Below, piece by piece: positions 1 to 7,668 of a stretch of 64,000 bases of DNA. Position 1 is the first letter of the stretch. Each line of letters begins with the position of its first letter. Both the position numbers and the translations under genes were made by a program. The stretch is from Actinoplanes couchii (GTDB lineage Bacteria; Actinomycetota; Actinomycetes; Mycobacteriales; Micromonosporaceae): the NCBI RefSeq assembly GCF_016862075.1, contig NZ_BOMG01000097.1, positions 62,001-126,000 on the forward strand, read 5' to 3'. A model generated the notes under the pieces. It had not been told where the DNA came from and did not search any database. It saw nothing but the letters and a program-made list of their open reading frames with translations.

Positions 1-492
1 GTGCGTGCCCCACTGCGCGAGCGCCAGCACCGGCGCCCCGGACATCTGCGCCATCCGCGCCGCACCGGTCTTGCCCCGCTCCGGCCACATCCACGGATCC
101 AGGCCGATCCGGCCCTCCGGGTACACCAGCACCACCGACCCCTGCTCCAGAGCCTTCGCCGCGGCCGGCAACGCATCCGCCACGTGGGTGGTGTTGCGGT
201 CGACCCGGATGTGCCCGCAATGCCGCATCAACGACCCCACCACCGGCGCCCGGAACACCCCGCCGGTGGCCATGAACCGCGGCACGATCCCCACCTTGTG
301 ACAGGCCGCCGCCACGATCACCGGATCGAACGGGCTGATGTGATTGGCCGCCAGAATGACCGGGCCACCGCGCAACCTCTCCGGCAGCCCACCGGACACT
401 TCCAGACGGGCCAGCGGAAACACCAGCATCCGCGCGACGACGAGCAGCGCACGCCACAACCGCGGCGCCTGCCAGACAGGTGAACTGTTCAT
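1..492 (-). CDS. 1-acyl-glycerol-3-phosphate acyltransferase (PlsC family), 3' end cut by window start
   Basis: The minus strand is open from ATG at 492 to base 1 with no stop, giving 164 residues of an unfinished protein. It shows the acyltransferase blocks in order: NHISPFD near residue 51 (the H-x4-D catalytic motif), and YPEGRIG near residue 126 (the PEG substrate block). The N-terminus carries a short hydrophobic stretch (LWRALLVVARMLVFPLA) that would place it at the membrane. Family role: transfer of an acyl chain to lysophosphatidate in phospholipid synthesis. The rest of the domain lies outside the window. Transcribed away from the next gene; two tandem repeats lie between them. Confidence 0.88.
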   Translation of the reverse strand, partial: MNSSPVWQAPRLWRALLVVARMLVFPLARLEVSGGLPERLRGGPVILAANHISPFDPVIVAAACHKVGIVPRFMATGGVFRAPVVGSLMRHCGHIRVDRNTTHVADALPAAAKALEQGSVVLVYPEGRIGLDPWMWPERGKTGAARMAQMSGAPVLALAQWGTH

Positions 493-551
493 GAGGACTG
501 AAATAATGACATGCCACCACCAGACTTCTGCGTCGGCCGACCGGGCACTCG

Positions 552-588
552 TGGCGGTACCGTTTCCGCTCTTGGCGGTACCGTTTCC
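552..588. promoter_or_regulatory. tandem 16-base direct repeat, likely operator
   Basis: TGGCGGTACCGTTTCC occurs at 552-567 and again at 573-588, 21 bases apart, about two helical turns on the same face. Each copy has the palindrome CGGTACCG at its centre. The repeat lies between two divergent genes, so a dimeric regulator bound here could act on either. The regulator is not identified. A related sequence, GGAAACGGCACCGCG, appears near 1922 on the other strand sense. Confidence 0.5.
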
Positions 589-632
589 CCGAACCCACCC
601 TGACACCGGGCCACTGAACCCACGCTGAACGC

Positions 633-1142
633 ATGATCTTCTCCAAGATGCTGGCGGCATCGGTCGCCGCTTTCGTCACCCCCATCCCGGCACCCGCCGC
701 ACCCGCCGCGCCCGCCCTCACCGGCGCCCAGCGCGCCGTGCTGATCGAGGCCACCAGCCGGTACCACGACGTCCGCACCGCCCTGGCCGCCGGCTACCTG
801 CGCACCGACATGTGCGTGCCCGGCATGGGCTACCACTACGCCCACCCCGGCTACTCCGCCGACCAGGCCATCGACCCGGTGCTGCCCGAGGTCCTGCTCT
901 ACGACCGCAAAGGCCGCCTGCTCGGCATCGAGTACTTCAAAGCCGACGCCGACGGCAGCCTCACGACCGACCCGGACCGGCCCACCCTGTTCGGCAACCG
1001 CTTCGACGGGCCGATGACCGGCCACGAGGTCCCGCACGGGCACCCGCCGATGCCGGTGCACTACGACCTGCACGTCTGGCTCTACCAGCTCAACCCGGCC
1101 GGTGAACTGGCCACCACCAACCCCCAGGTCACCTGCCCGTGA
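633..1142 (+). CDS. secreted hypothetical protein
   Basis: A 169-residue protein with an N-terminal export signal: MIFSK, a hydrophobic Ala-rich stretch and an APAAPAAPA region where cleavage could occur. The mature part begins with a helix (TGAQRAVLIEATSRYHDVRTAL) and has aromatic and His-rich motifs (MGYHYAHPGY, GHEVPHGHPPMPVHYDLHVW). The clustered histidines could bind metal, but that is inference. I do not recognise a named family. The start ATG follows a divergent promoter region shared with the acyltransferase gene. Its 3' end overlaps the convergent DinB-like gene by 14 bases. Confidence 0.7.
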   Translation: MIFSKMLAASVAAFVTPIPAPAAPAAPALTGAQRAVLIEATSRYHDVRTALAAGYLRTDMCVPGMGYHYAHPGYSADQAIDPVLPEVLLYDRKGRLLGIEYFKADADGSLTTDPDRPTLFGNRFDGPMTGHEVPHGHPPMPVHYDLHVWLYQLNPAGELATTNPQVTCP

Positions 1143-1881
1143 GCACGTCCAGATCCCGTTCGGCGTACAACCGGTGCTGCCACGTCTCGCTGACCACCGC
1201 ACCCAGACAGCGGATCACCGGATAGGACCGCGGCTCCGGATAACCCGGCCCGTCCACCGGCGTGGTCATCGACGCCAGCTGCTCGTCGCTCAACCCGGCG
1301 AGCAGCTCGCGCACCCCGGCGACCCGCCCGGCCCGCACCTCCAGGATCGCGTCCAGGGACGGCCGCGCCGACCGGTCCCGCGGCACACCCGGGGTGTCCG
1401 GCATCTCGTCGTGCGGCAGATCCCACCGGTTCCACGGGATCACCTCACCCTGCACCGCCCGCCGCGCCCACGCGTCGGTCGCGAAGTTCAGATGCCGCAG
1501 CGTCTCGACGAACGACCACTCACCACCGACCCGCTCGTGCACCAGCGCCTCGTCCAACCCCCGGGCCCGGTCGATCGTCTGCTCCCACAGGCCCTCCAGG
1601 ACCGCCCACGCCCGCCGGAACCCGTCGGCGTCGGTGGGCCGCATCAACGCCCGCTGCGGATACCGCCGGTCCAGCTCCGCCTCGATCAACGGCACCACGT
1701 CCACCCCGTTGATCCGCACACTGTCCAGCTCACCGTCGATGTCGACGTCGGCCAGCCACGCATCGGTGACCTTCAGCCCGCGCAGGTCGACACCCTTCAT
1801 CCGGGCCCCACGCAACGACACCATCCGGAAGCTCGCCCCGGACATGTCCTGATCTGAGAAGGTGAAGTCGCCCACCACCAC
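1129..1881 (-). CDS. DinB-superfamily protein with N-terminal pentapeptide-type repeats
   Basis: About 250 residues. The first 70 residues hold repeats of the A(D/N)LxG type (DMSGASFRMVSLRGARMKGVDLRGLKV), then a DinB_2-like four-helix domain with GEWSFVETLRHLNFATDAW and a late histidine in SETWQHRLYAERDLD, the positions where this fold usually binds metal. Members of this actinobacterial family have no firmly known reaction. The 5' end reads GTG GTG GTG, so the start could be 1881, 1878 or 1875. It converges on the secreted-protein gene and overlaps it by 14 bases. It lies upstream of and divergent from the riboswitch and exporter gene. Confidence 0.8.
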   Translation of the reverse strand: MVVGDFTFSDQDMSGASFRMVSLRGARMKGVDLRGLKVTDAWLADVDIDGELDSVRINGVDVVPLIEAELDRRYPQRALMRPTDADGFRRAWAVLEGLWEQTIDRARGLDEALVHERVGGEWSFVETLRHLNFATDAWARRAVQGEVIPWNRWDLPHDEMPDTPGVPRDRSARPSLDAILEVRAGRVAGVRELLAGLSDEQLASMTTPVDGPGYPEPRSYPVIRCLGAVVSETWQHRLYAERDLDVLTGR

Positions 1882-1949
1882 AGCCTGCCCGTCCTGCCGT
1901 GCGCCGTCGAGCGGTTACCCTCGGAAACGGCACCGCGTTCCGCGGCCGC

Positions 1950-1997
1950 CCCGGACGAGTTGCGTGTCGTACCCGGCCTGACAAGACGACCGCCTGC
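1950..1997 (+). promoter_or_regulatory. guanidine-III (ykkC-III) riboswitch
   Basis: The region matches the guanidine-III class in sequence and fold. CCGG at 1951-1954 can pair with CCGG at 1973-1976 (P1), and GCGTGTCGT at 1962-1970 can pair with ACGACCGC at 1986-1993 with one bulged T, forming the class-defining pseudoknot. Conserved stretches CCGGACGAG, GTACCCGG and GACAAGACG are present. It ends just before the AGAGG ribosome binding site of the downstream exporter gene (ATG at 2012), which fits translational control by guanidinium. The match is from memory of the family consensus, not from a search. Confidence 0.87.
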
Positions 1998-2011
1998 AGA
2001 GGTGCATCGTC

Positions 2012-2326
2012 ATGGCCTGGATCGTGCTCGTCATCTCCGGAGTGCTGGAAACCGTCTGGGCCATCGCCCTGGACCGCAGCGCCGGTTTCAGCAAAGCCGC
2101 ACCCACCGCCGTCTTCGGCGTCGCCCTGGTGCTCAGCATGGCCGGCCTCGGCTACGCCCTGCGCACCATCCCGGTCGGCACCGGTTACGCCGTCTGGGTC
2201 GGCATCGGCGCCGTCGGCACCGCCGTCGTCGGGATGGTCGCCCTCGACGAACCCGCGACCGTGCCCCGCATCCTGTGCCTGATGCTCGTGCTCAGCGGCG
2301 TCATCGGCCTCAAATACTTCCACTGA
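2012..2326 (+). CDS. gdx: guanidinium exporter, small multidrug resistance family
   Basis: A 104-residue protein with four predicted membrane helices, the usual size of the SMR family. Glu13 sits in the first helix (SGVLETVWAIALD), as required for proton-coupled export. GTGYAVWVGIGAVGTAVVG in helix three is the SugE/Gdx version rather than the QacE version, so guanidinium, not bulky cations, is the expected substrate. It is encoded singly, as Gdx homodimers are. The upstream guanidine-III riboswitch independently supports the substrate. A strong hairpin follows the stop codon. Confidence 0.93.
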   Translation: MAWIVLVISGVLETVWAIALDRSAGFSKAAPTAVFGVALVLSMAGLGYALRTIPVGTGYAVWVGIGAVGTAVVGMVALDEPATVPRILCLMLVLSGVIGLKYFH

Positions 2327-2335
2327 CCCACCCCT

Positions 2336-2365
2336 GGGATCCCGGGCGTGATCACCCGGGATCCC
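2336..2365. terminator. hairpin terminator after gdx
   Basis: GGGATCCCGGG (2336-2346) and CCCGGGATCCC (2355-2365) form a perfect 11-base stem with an 8-base loop. It lies between the converging gdx gene and the next minus-strand gene. There is no T-run, as is common in high-GC actinobacteria. Confidence 0.75.
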
Positions 2366-2371
2366 GGCGGG

Positions 2372-3097
2372 TCAGCCCACTTCTCCTAACTCCGCCAGCC
2401 GCGCCTCGACCTCGGCCAGCTCGGCCCGCAACCGCTGCGCCTGCTGCTCCGCCTCGGACCGCTCAGCGGCCATGATCTGATCCACCGCCTCCTGCACCCC
2501 CGGCACGTCCACCAGCGCCACCATCTTCAGCGCCTCCGCCGGACGAATCACATAAGGCCTGGCCAGGGCTTTCGCGCCCTGGTTCGCTGCGACCGTCCAC
2601 TCACCCTCGGCGTAGGCCAGCGTCACCGTCAGGCCGGGCGCCGGCTTCGCTTTCGCCGGCCGGGCCGCCGCCTTACGCGGAGCCGGCGGGGGAGCCTCAG
2701 TTGTCACCGGTGCGGTTTCCTCACTCTTACGCGGGGCGGGGGCCTTCGACGCCGCCGGTTTCTCGGGCAGCAGCGGCGGCCCGGACAACACCGGCGCCGC
2801 CGGCTCCGCAGCCGGCGCCACCACCTTCTTCGGCGGCGGACCCTTCGGAGCGATCCCCAGATCACTGGGGGAGAAGGGCAACTCGTCGCGCCCGAACTTC
2901 ACCACCACCCACTCGTCGGACACCGCCGGATCCTCCAGCGCCACCACCTGACCGATCTGCCCGGAGATCTGCCCCGCCGACTCGGTGAACTGCACACGGG
3001 GCTTGCGCCCGGCCGCCAACGCGTCCCGGATCTGCTGCAACTCCTCCGCGGTCAGCCCACCGGCTTGAACGCCTGCCGCCGTCATCACCCATCCCAT
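2372..3097 (-). CDS. hypothetical protein, DUF6319-like, with Ala/Pro-rich linker
   Basis: About 241 residues from ATG at 3097 (ATG at 3085 is an alternative). The N-terminal 75 residues (LTAEELQQIRDALAAGRKPR, then FTESAGQISG and a beta-rich stretch ending LPFSPSDLG) resemble a small actinobacterial domain I associate with DUF6319. A Pro/Ala/Lys linker of about 75 residues follows, then a second small domain (TVTLAYAEGEWTVAANQG) and a C-terminal coiled coil (AERSEAEQQAQRLRAELAEV). The layout suggests a cytosolic binding protein, but no function can be assigned. It is transcribed alone. Confidence 0.65.
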   Translation of the reverse strand: MGWVMTAAGVQAGGLTAEELQQIRDALAAGRKPRVQFTESAGQISGQIGQVVALEDPAVSDEWVVVKFGRDELPFSPSDLGIAPKGPPPKKVVAPAAEPAAPVLSGPPLLPEKPAASKAPAPRKSEETAPVTTEAPPPAPRKAAARPAKAKPAPGLTVTLAYAEGEWTVAANQGAKALARPYVIRPAEALKMVALVDVPGVQEAVDQIMAAERSEAEQQAQRLRAELAEVEARLAELGEVG

Positions 3098-3172
3098 CTT
3101 CGTACGCCTGTATGAGAGCGGCTTCTTTCTACCAGCCGCCACCGACAACAACCGTGCACCACACCGAAACGA

Positions 3173-3865
3173 TCATGACGAGTACGGATCACGACCGGTC
3201 ACGCAGTACTCCCGCCCCACCGGATCCCGCAACGTCGTCCAGTCACCCGGCACCCGCCGCACCACCTCCGCACCCGACGCCACATGCCGCCTGACCTCGG
3301 CATCCACATCCGTACACGCGAAATCCAGGTGGACTCCGGCGGTCGTTGAACCGGTCCGCTGCAGCAACAGCCGGATGCCCATTCCGGTCGGACGCTCCAG
3401 ATAGGAGAATTCCGCGAGATCCGACGGCCGCAACGCCCACCCGGTCAGCTCCGACCAGAAACGGCACTCCCTGTCGTACAAATGTTCGGGAATGTCCAGA
3501 CACACCTGATCCACCACACTCGCCCGCCGCGGCCGCACCGACTCGCCGCCCCACGGCACCAGACAGAACACGATCCCGGCGGGGGAGGACAACACCCTCA
3601 ACCCCTCTTCGGTACGTACGACCGTCGCCCCCGCCACCTCCACCGCATCCACGTCGTCCACGTGCAGATCCAGATGCGCCCGCGCCGGAGGGTCACCCAC
3701 CACCTGCACCCGCACACACGCATCCCCCTCGGCGGGCACCAGCGTCGCGAACGTCCCACCACCACGACGCGCCGACAACACCGAGGCGGTCACCGCCACC
3801 CAGAACGGCTCCGCCTCCCGCGACGGCGTGTCCAGGAACGCGGTCACCCACCGCACCCCGATCAC
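3173..3865 (-). CDS. VOC (glyoxalase/bleomycin-resistance fold) family protein, two-domain
   Basis: A 230-residue protein with two vicinal-oxygen-chelate modules. The first has HLDLHVDDVDAVEVAG and VLSSPAGIVFCLVPW; the second has VDQVCLDIPEHLYDRECRFW, VHLDFACTDVDAEVRRH and TLRDPVGREYCVTGR. Conserved His and Glu positions of the fold are visible in both. Actinobacterial relatives are mostly uncharacterised enzymes or binding proteins. The start ATG overlaps the stop of the phosphoesterase gene by four bases, so the two are translated from one message, together with the gene before that. Confidence 0.82.
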   Translation of the reverse strand: MIGVRWVTAFLDTPSREAEPFWVAVTASVLSARRGGGTFATLVPAEGDACVRVQVVGDPPARAHLDLHVDDVDAVEVAGATVVRTEEGLRVLSSPAGIVFCLVPWGGESVRPRRASVVDQVCLDIPEHLYDRECRFWSELTGWALRPSDLAEFSYLERPTGMGIRLLLQRTGSTTAGVHLDFACTDVDAEVRRHVASGAEVVRRVPGDWTTLRDPVGREYCVTGRDPYSS

Positions 3866-4605
3866 GGCAGCAGACCCGTCCGCAGAGCCGCACCCACATC
3901 ACCGCGCCCGAACCCCTCGGTGAACGCAGCCGCCGCCTCCCACGGGTACTCCACCTGCCGGAACTCCACCTCCCACGAACCGGACACGTCATCGACCACC
4001 GCGTACCGGGCATGCGGCGTCCCGGCCTCCATCACATGCGGGAACGGCTCGTCACTGTCATACGCCGGCCAGCCCACACTCCCCGGATTCACCAGCAACA
4101 CGTTGCCCGGCAACCGCAACGACCCCGCCAGATGCGTGTGCCCACACAACAACAGCTCGAAGCCACTCACATCACCGAGCCGGTCCAGGACCTCGTCCAG
4201 GGTCGCCGCCCGCGCCCCACCCGACTCCTCGACCGTATGCATCAGATACTGCAGATCATCAGTAGGCGTCCCATGGAACGCGAGGACCCCCGGCACCGGA
4301 GACAACGTCGCCGGCAACGACCGCAACCAGTCCAGATGCCGCTCACCCAGCAACTCTTTGGTGACCCGGTCCGACATGCCGATCCGCTCCGGCCCGAACG
4401 TCAGCACCTGCCGCTCATGATTACCCGCCACCGTCGGCCAGCCGAGCCCCATCAACCGGTCCGCCGTCTCCACCGGCTGCACATACCCCGACAACAGATC
4501 CCCGAGATTGACCGTCAGATCCACCCGCTCCCCGGCAAGAGCCTGCAGCACAGCCTCCAACGCCGGCAGATTCCCATGAACATCAGAGACGACACCCATT
4601 CGCAT
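3862..4605 (-). CDS. metallophosphoesterase (calcineurin-like, YfcE type)
   Basis: A 247-residue protein with the full set of metal-binding motifs: SDVHGN at residues 7-12, GDLLSG, GNHER and CGHTHLAG. This is the compact YfcE/MJ0936 arrangement, a cytosolic phosphodiesterase that uses two metal ions. The natural substrate cannot be told from sequence. It sits in a three-gene operon: its start overlaps the stop of the upstream gene by one base and its stop overlaps the start of the VOC gene by four. Confidence 0.9.
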   Translation of the reverse strand: MRMGVVSDVHGNLPALEAVLQALAGERVDLTVNLGDLLSGYVQPVETADRLMGLGWPTVAGNHERQVLTFGPERIGMSDRVTKELLGERHLDWLRSLPATLSPVPGVLAFHGTPTDDLQYLMHTVEESGGARAATLDEVLDRLGDVSGFELLLCGHTHLAGSLRLPGNVLLVNPGSVGWPAYDSDEPFPHVMEAGTPHARYAVVDDVSGSWEVEFRQVEYPWEAAAAFTEGFGRGDVGAALRTGLLP

Positions 4606-5084
4606 CAGCCCATCCTGCCCGCCCGATCCTCAGGCCGAACCCACCCCGGCGCCTCGTACCCGGGCTCCGCACCCTCGTCGAGACCGATCTCGAACGGGAT
4701 CAGCGAGATCGCACGCCGACGCCCCTCATGCCGTTCCGCCGCGGCCACCTCACCGAAAACCTCCACCAGACGCCGGCGCTGACCGTCCGACAACCCGCTG
4801 GTGAACGCCACACCGTCCTCCAGCACCCGCACCGCCACATCCAGCTCCACCTCCTCGTCCGGGCAGGTCCCCAACCACCACGACAATTCGGCGAACAACT
4901 CCACTGCGACCCACAACGGCGGCGCCCCATCGAGACGCTGCGACAACCAGTCCAGACTCCGCCGGACCACGGCCACCGCCCCCGCGTCGACCTCATCCTC
5001 CGGATACTCACCGAGCCCGGAGAACGAGCCGGTCACCGCATCACGCAGCAGACCGGCGAGCACGACATCACCATCAGAACCCAT
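4605..5084 (-). CDS. hypothetical acidic protein, first gene of the phosphoesterase operon
   Basis: ATG at 5084 gives 159 residues; the longer reading frame to 5171 would run over the start of a divergent gene and is less likely. The protein is acidic and helical (LFAELSWWLGTCPDEEVELD, VAVRVLEDGVAFTSGLSDG) with a charged stretch AAAERHEGRRRAISLIPFEI. No family is recognised. Its stop overlaps the phosphoesterase start by one base, so it is likely co-translated. Confidence 0.65.
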   Translation of the reverse strand: MGSDGDVVLAGLLRDAVTGSFSGLGEYPEDEVDAGAVAVVRRSLDWLSQRLDGAPPLWVAVELFAELSWWLGTCPDEEVELDVAVRVLEDGVAFTSGLSDGQRRRLVEVFGEVAAAERHEGRRRAISLIPFEIGLDEGAEPGYEAPGWVRPEDRAGRMG

Positions 5085-5125
5085 GACCGACGACCCTAAC
5101 GACACCCGTCGTGGATCATGGGGTG

Positions 5126-5443
5126 ATGCCCACCCTGATCGTCGAAGTCCACGTCCCCCTGCTCGCGGCACCGGACGGCACGTACCCCTGGATCGACACC
5201 GCCGAAGACTTCCTGGCCGGCCTCGAACAGGACACCGACGGCGCCGAAGACTACGACGACGGCGAACAGCACGGCGACGTCTACCTCTTCTTCCTCACCG
5301 GAACCCACCTGGCACCCGTACTCGCGGCGGCATCACACCTGGCCACCCTCGACGGAATACCACCGGGCGCATTCGCCATGATCACCGACGACGACGCCGA
5401 AGAATTCGGCCTCGGCCGCCGCATCGAACTACCGGTCACCTGA
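5126..5443 (+). CDS. small acidic hypothetical protein
   Basis: ATG at 5126 with GGGG just upstream gives 105 residues; GTG at 5111 is possible. The protein is strongly acidic (EDYDDGEQHGDVYLFFLTG, ITDDDAEEFGLGR). The pattern of an early beta strand (TLIVEVHVPL), an acidic turn and LFFLTGTHLAPVLAAA looks like a small alpha/beta fold. Not assigned. It starts 42 bases from a divergent operon and its end overlaps the convergent acetyltransferase gene by 15 bases. Confidence 0.6.
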   Translation: MPTLIVEVHVPLLAAPDGTYPWIDTAEDFLAGLEQDTDGAEDYDDGEQHGDVYLFFLTGTHLAPVLAAASHLATLDGIPPGAFAMITDDDAEEFGLGRRIELPVT

Positions 5444-6211
5444 CCCCACTCCACTCGGCGACCACTGGTAGTGCCGCGACGCCGCGATCTCGTGGAAACC
5501 GGCACGCCGCAGGATCGGCGCACTGTCCGCCGACGCGTCCACGTGCAACAACCGGAAACCCCGTGCGGACGCCTCCCGCGCACGCTCCGCCAACAGCGCC
5601 CGGTACAAACCCCGGCCCTGCCACTGCGGCACCGTCGTACCACCCAGCAACGCCACGAACTCCGTGCCCCGCTCGTAGACCGACCACGCCGTACACACGA
5701 ACCGTTCACCCGCCTGCGCCACCAGAATCGTGATCTCCTCCGGAGCCGCCTCCACCCGGCCCGCCAGATCAGCCGCCACCCACGAACAGTCGAAACCCCA
5801 CACTTCGGTCTGCTGCTCCGCGATCCGCCGAAAATCCTCCACCCCGGCCGCCCGCCGCACGATCACCCCGTCCGGCACCACCGATGCTGACGCCACCCCG
5901 GCCATCTCGGCCACTTCGTCCGCGAACCCGATCAGCACCGCAGCCGGCGGACCCGCCACAAACCCCGCCGCCACCAGCCGCTCCGCCAGATCCCCCGGCA
6001 CATCATGATCACGGACCTTCCACTCCACACCCTCACCACGAGCCCGGAAGAACTCCCGCTGCCGAACGATCAACGCATCCAGCTCACCACCCCGAACCCC
6101 GACATCACGGGGAGCCCGCACCCGCCCCACATGCGACCCCACCACCCGCACCACCACACCGTCCCGCTCATACCGCACCCCACCCGCAGCCACCCCCGAC
6201 GGCATCCGCAT
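5429..6211 (-). CDS. GNAT family N-acetyltransferase
   Basis: About 260 residues if started at ATG 6211. The C-terminal half is a GNAT domain: the acetyl-CoA pyrophosphate loop reads VPQWQGRGLYRALL (Q/R-x-x-G-x-G/A version), followed by LLHVDASADSAPILRRAGF, the usual motif B. The N-terminal half (VPGDLAERLVAAGF, AVLIGFADEVAEMAG) resembles the arm found in two-domain acetyltransferases. The acceptor is unknown. The reading frame stays open to 6409 but that part overlaps the next gene and lacks protein-like character, so the internal start was chosen. Confidence 0.8.
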   Translation of the reverse strand: MRMPSGVAAGGVRYERDGVVVRVVGSHVGRVRAPRDVGVRGGELDALIVRQREFFRARGEGVEWKVRDHDVPGDLAERLVAAGFVAGPPAAVLIGFADEVAEMAGVASASVVPDGVIVRRAAGVEDFRRIAEQQTEVWGFDCSWVAADLAGRVEAAPEEITILVAQAGERFVCTAWSVYERGTEFVALLGGTTVPQWQGRGLYRALLAERAREASARGFRLLHVDASADSAPILRRAGFHEIAASRHYQWSPSGVGSGDR

Positions 6212-6380
6212 GTCCCGGTCACATCCCGCAACCCCACAACATCGACCATGCTCACATCCTCCCAACCCGCCCCCGCCGACCACAGACCCGAGCGGAACCA
6301 CCATTCCGGGATCACAGGCGGACTCATCCACCTCGACCGGATCAGGAATGCGGCTGGCCGCTCGACGCCGATCTGGTAGC

Positions 6381-7337
6381 TCAGGCAGGCCGCAACCGCG
6401 CCGGCTCACGACGATCCGAAGTCAACCGATGGAACGCCCACGTCAGCACCGACACCACCAACACCGCGCCGAACACGTCGGCGGTCAGCGTCAACCAGAC
6501 GGGCGCCGGCTCATACGGCGGGACCAGGAACGCGCCCGCCGCCGCGGACACCAAGCCCGCACCCCACGCCGCCAGCACATGCGCCTCCGACCGCGCCCAC
6601 CGCACCACCAACGCCGCCACCACGGCCAGCGTCACCACCCGCAGACCCCAGCCCCGCCAACCCGGACCGTAGAACCAGCCGACCACATGCGCCGCCAGCA
6701 CCACACCACCCACCACCCACGGACCAGGACCCGACAGCGGGGGAGAGGACACCGGACGCCACCACACCGCAGCCACCACCAGCACCACCGCGGACAACAC
6801 CACAACACCGAACTGCACGGGGGACACGACACCACCGGCATCCGACCAGATCAGCAGACTGCCCGCCACATACGACACCGCGACCACCACGATCCACCGA
6901 CCGGACAACCACGACGCCCGCCGCACCCCGGCCCGCGAACACGCCTCCACCACCGCGATCGGCGCGCAGACACTCCACATCACATGATTACCGACGAACT
7001 CCACCAACTGCCCGGCACTGAACCCCAACCCCGGCACCCACGTCGCCCGCGCCGCCACACCCTGCCCGGCGAACTCCGTGCCCTCCAACGCCGCGGCATC
7101 GAACAACGACTGATCGACCAGACCCGCCTGCACCAGACCGAACGCCACCGCCAGCAACACCACCGACGGCCACCCACCACCACACCGGCGCGCCACCTCA
7201 CGGATCAACACCGCGGCGCCACCGTAGAGCGGGCCCAGGAACAACACCACCACCGGATAATCAGCCGGCGTGAACCCACCCCACACGCACTCCGCACACC
7301 ACGTCGCCAACAGCCACAACGCCAGCACTCGCCACAT
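6381..7337 (-). CDS. polytopic membrane protein of unknown function
   Basis: A 318-residue protein with about eight hydrophobic segments, including the first 20 residues (MWRVLALWLLATWCAECVWG), PVVVLFLGPLYGGAAVLIRE, VVLLAVAFGLVQAGLVD and VLSAVVLVVAAVWW. Loops are short and rich in Gly, Arg and Pro. No transporter or enzyme motif is visible. Actinobacteria have related uncharacterised proteins of this size. The 169 bases between this gene and the acetyltransferase gene contain no clear signal. Confidence 0.7.
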   Translation of the reverse strand: MWRVLALWLLATWCAECVWGGFTPADYPVVVLFLGPLYGGAAVLIREVARRCGGGWPSVVLLAVAFGLVQAGLVDQSLFDAAALEGTEFAGQGVAARATWVPGLGFSAGQLVEFVGNHVMWSVCAPIAVVEACSRAGVRRASWLSGRWIVVVAVSYVAGSLLIWSDAGGVVSPVQFGVVVLSAVVLVVAAVWWRPVSSPPLSGPGPWVVGGVVLAAHVVGWFYGPGWRGWGLRVVTLAVVAALVVRWARSEAHVLAAWGAGLVSAAAGAFLVPPYEPAPVWLTLTADVFGAVLVVSVLTWAFHRLTSDRREPARLRPA

Positions 7338-7496
7338 GCGACAACCCTGCCCGCGGCGAGCACCCGCCCACTAGCTACCGAAGTATGCGATCGAAGTCCG
7401 GAAGTATCGCCTCCGCCCGGCGGCCGCTGCGACGGCCCGGACCCGACGCAGACCTCGCGGGGCCGCAACGAGAAGCTACGTCAACCCCGTACAAAA

Positions 7497-7643
7497 TCAG
7501 TCGTCTTCTTCGTCCTCGTCATCATCGTCGTCGTCCCCGTCGCCGCCCGGACAACCCGTCAGAGTCAGCAACGTCGCGGCCCCACCGGCCACCAGCAGCA
7601 CCCGGCCGAACAACGTACGCCTGCTGAAGGTCTCCTCAGTCAT
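7497..7643 (-). CDS. tiny Tat-type lipoprotein with poly-Asp/Glu tail
   Basis: A 48-residue protein read from ATG at 7643. The N-terminus has a twin-arginine motif (SRRTLF, residues 7-12), a hydrophobic stretch (VLLVAGGAATLLTL) and a lipobox LTGC with Cys31. What would remain after cleavage is only CPGGDG followed by eleven Asp/Glu residues. It is therefore predicted to be an acylated, highly acidic outer-surface peptide. It starts 25 bases after the recombinase stop codon on the same strand. Possible roles such as cation binding are inference. It is too short for routine gene callers. Confidence 0.6.
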   Translation of the reverse strand: MTEETFSRRTLFGRVLLVAGGAATLLTLTGCPGGDGDDDDDDEDEEDD

Positions 7644-7668
7644 ACCCGGCAGTCTGACAGACCCACCG

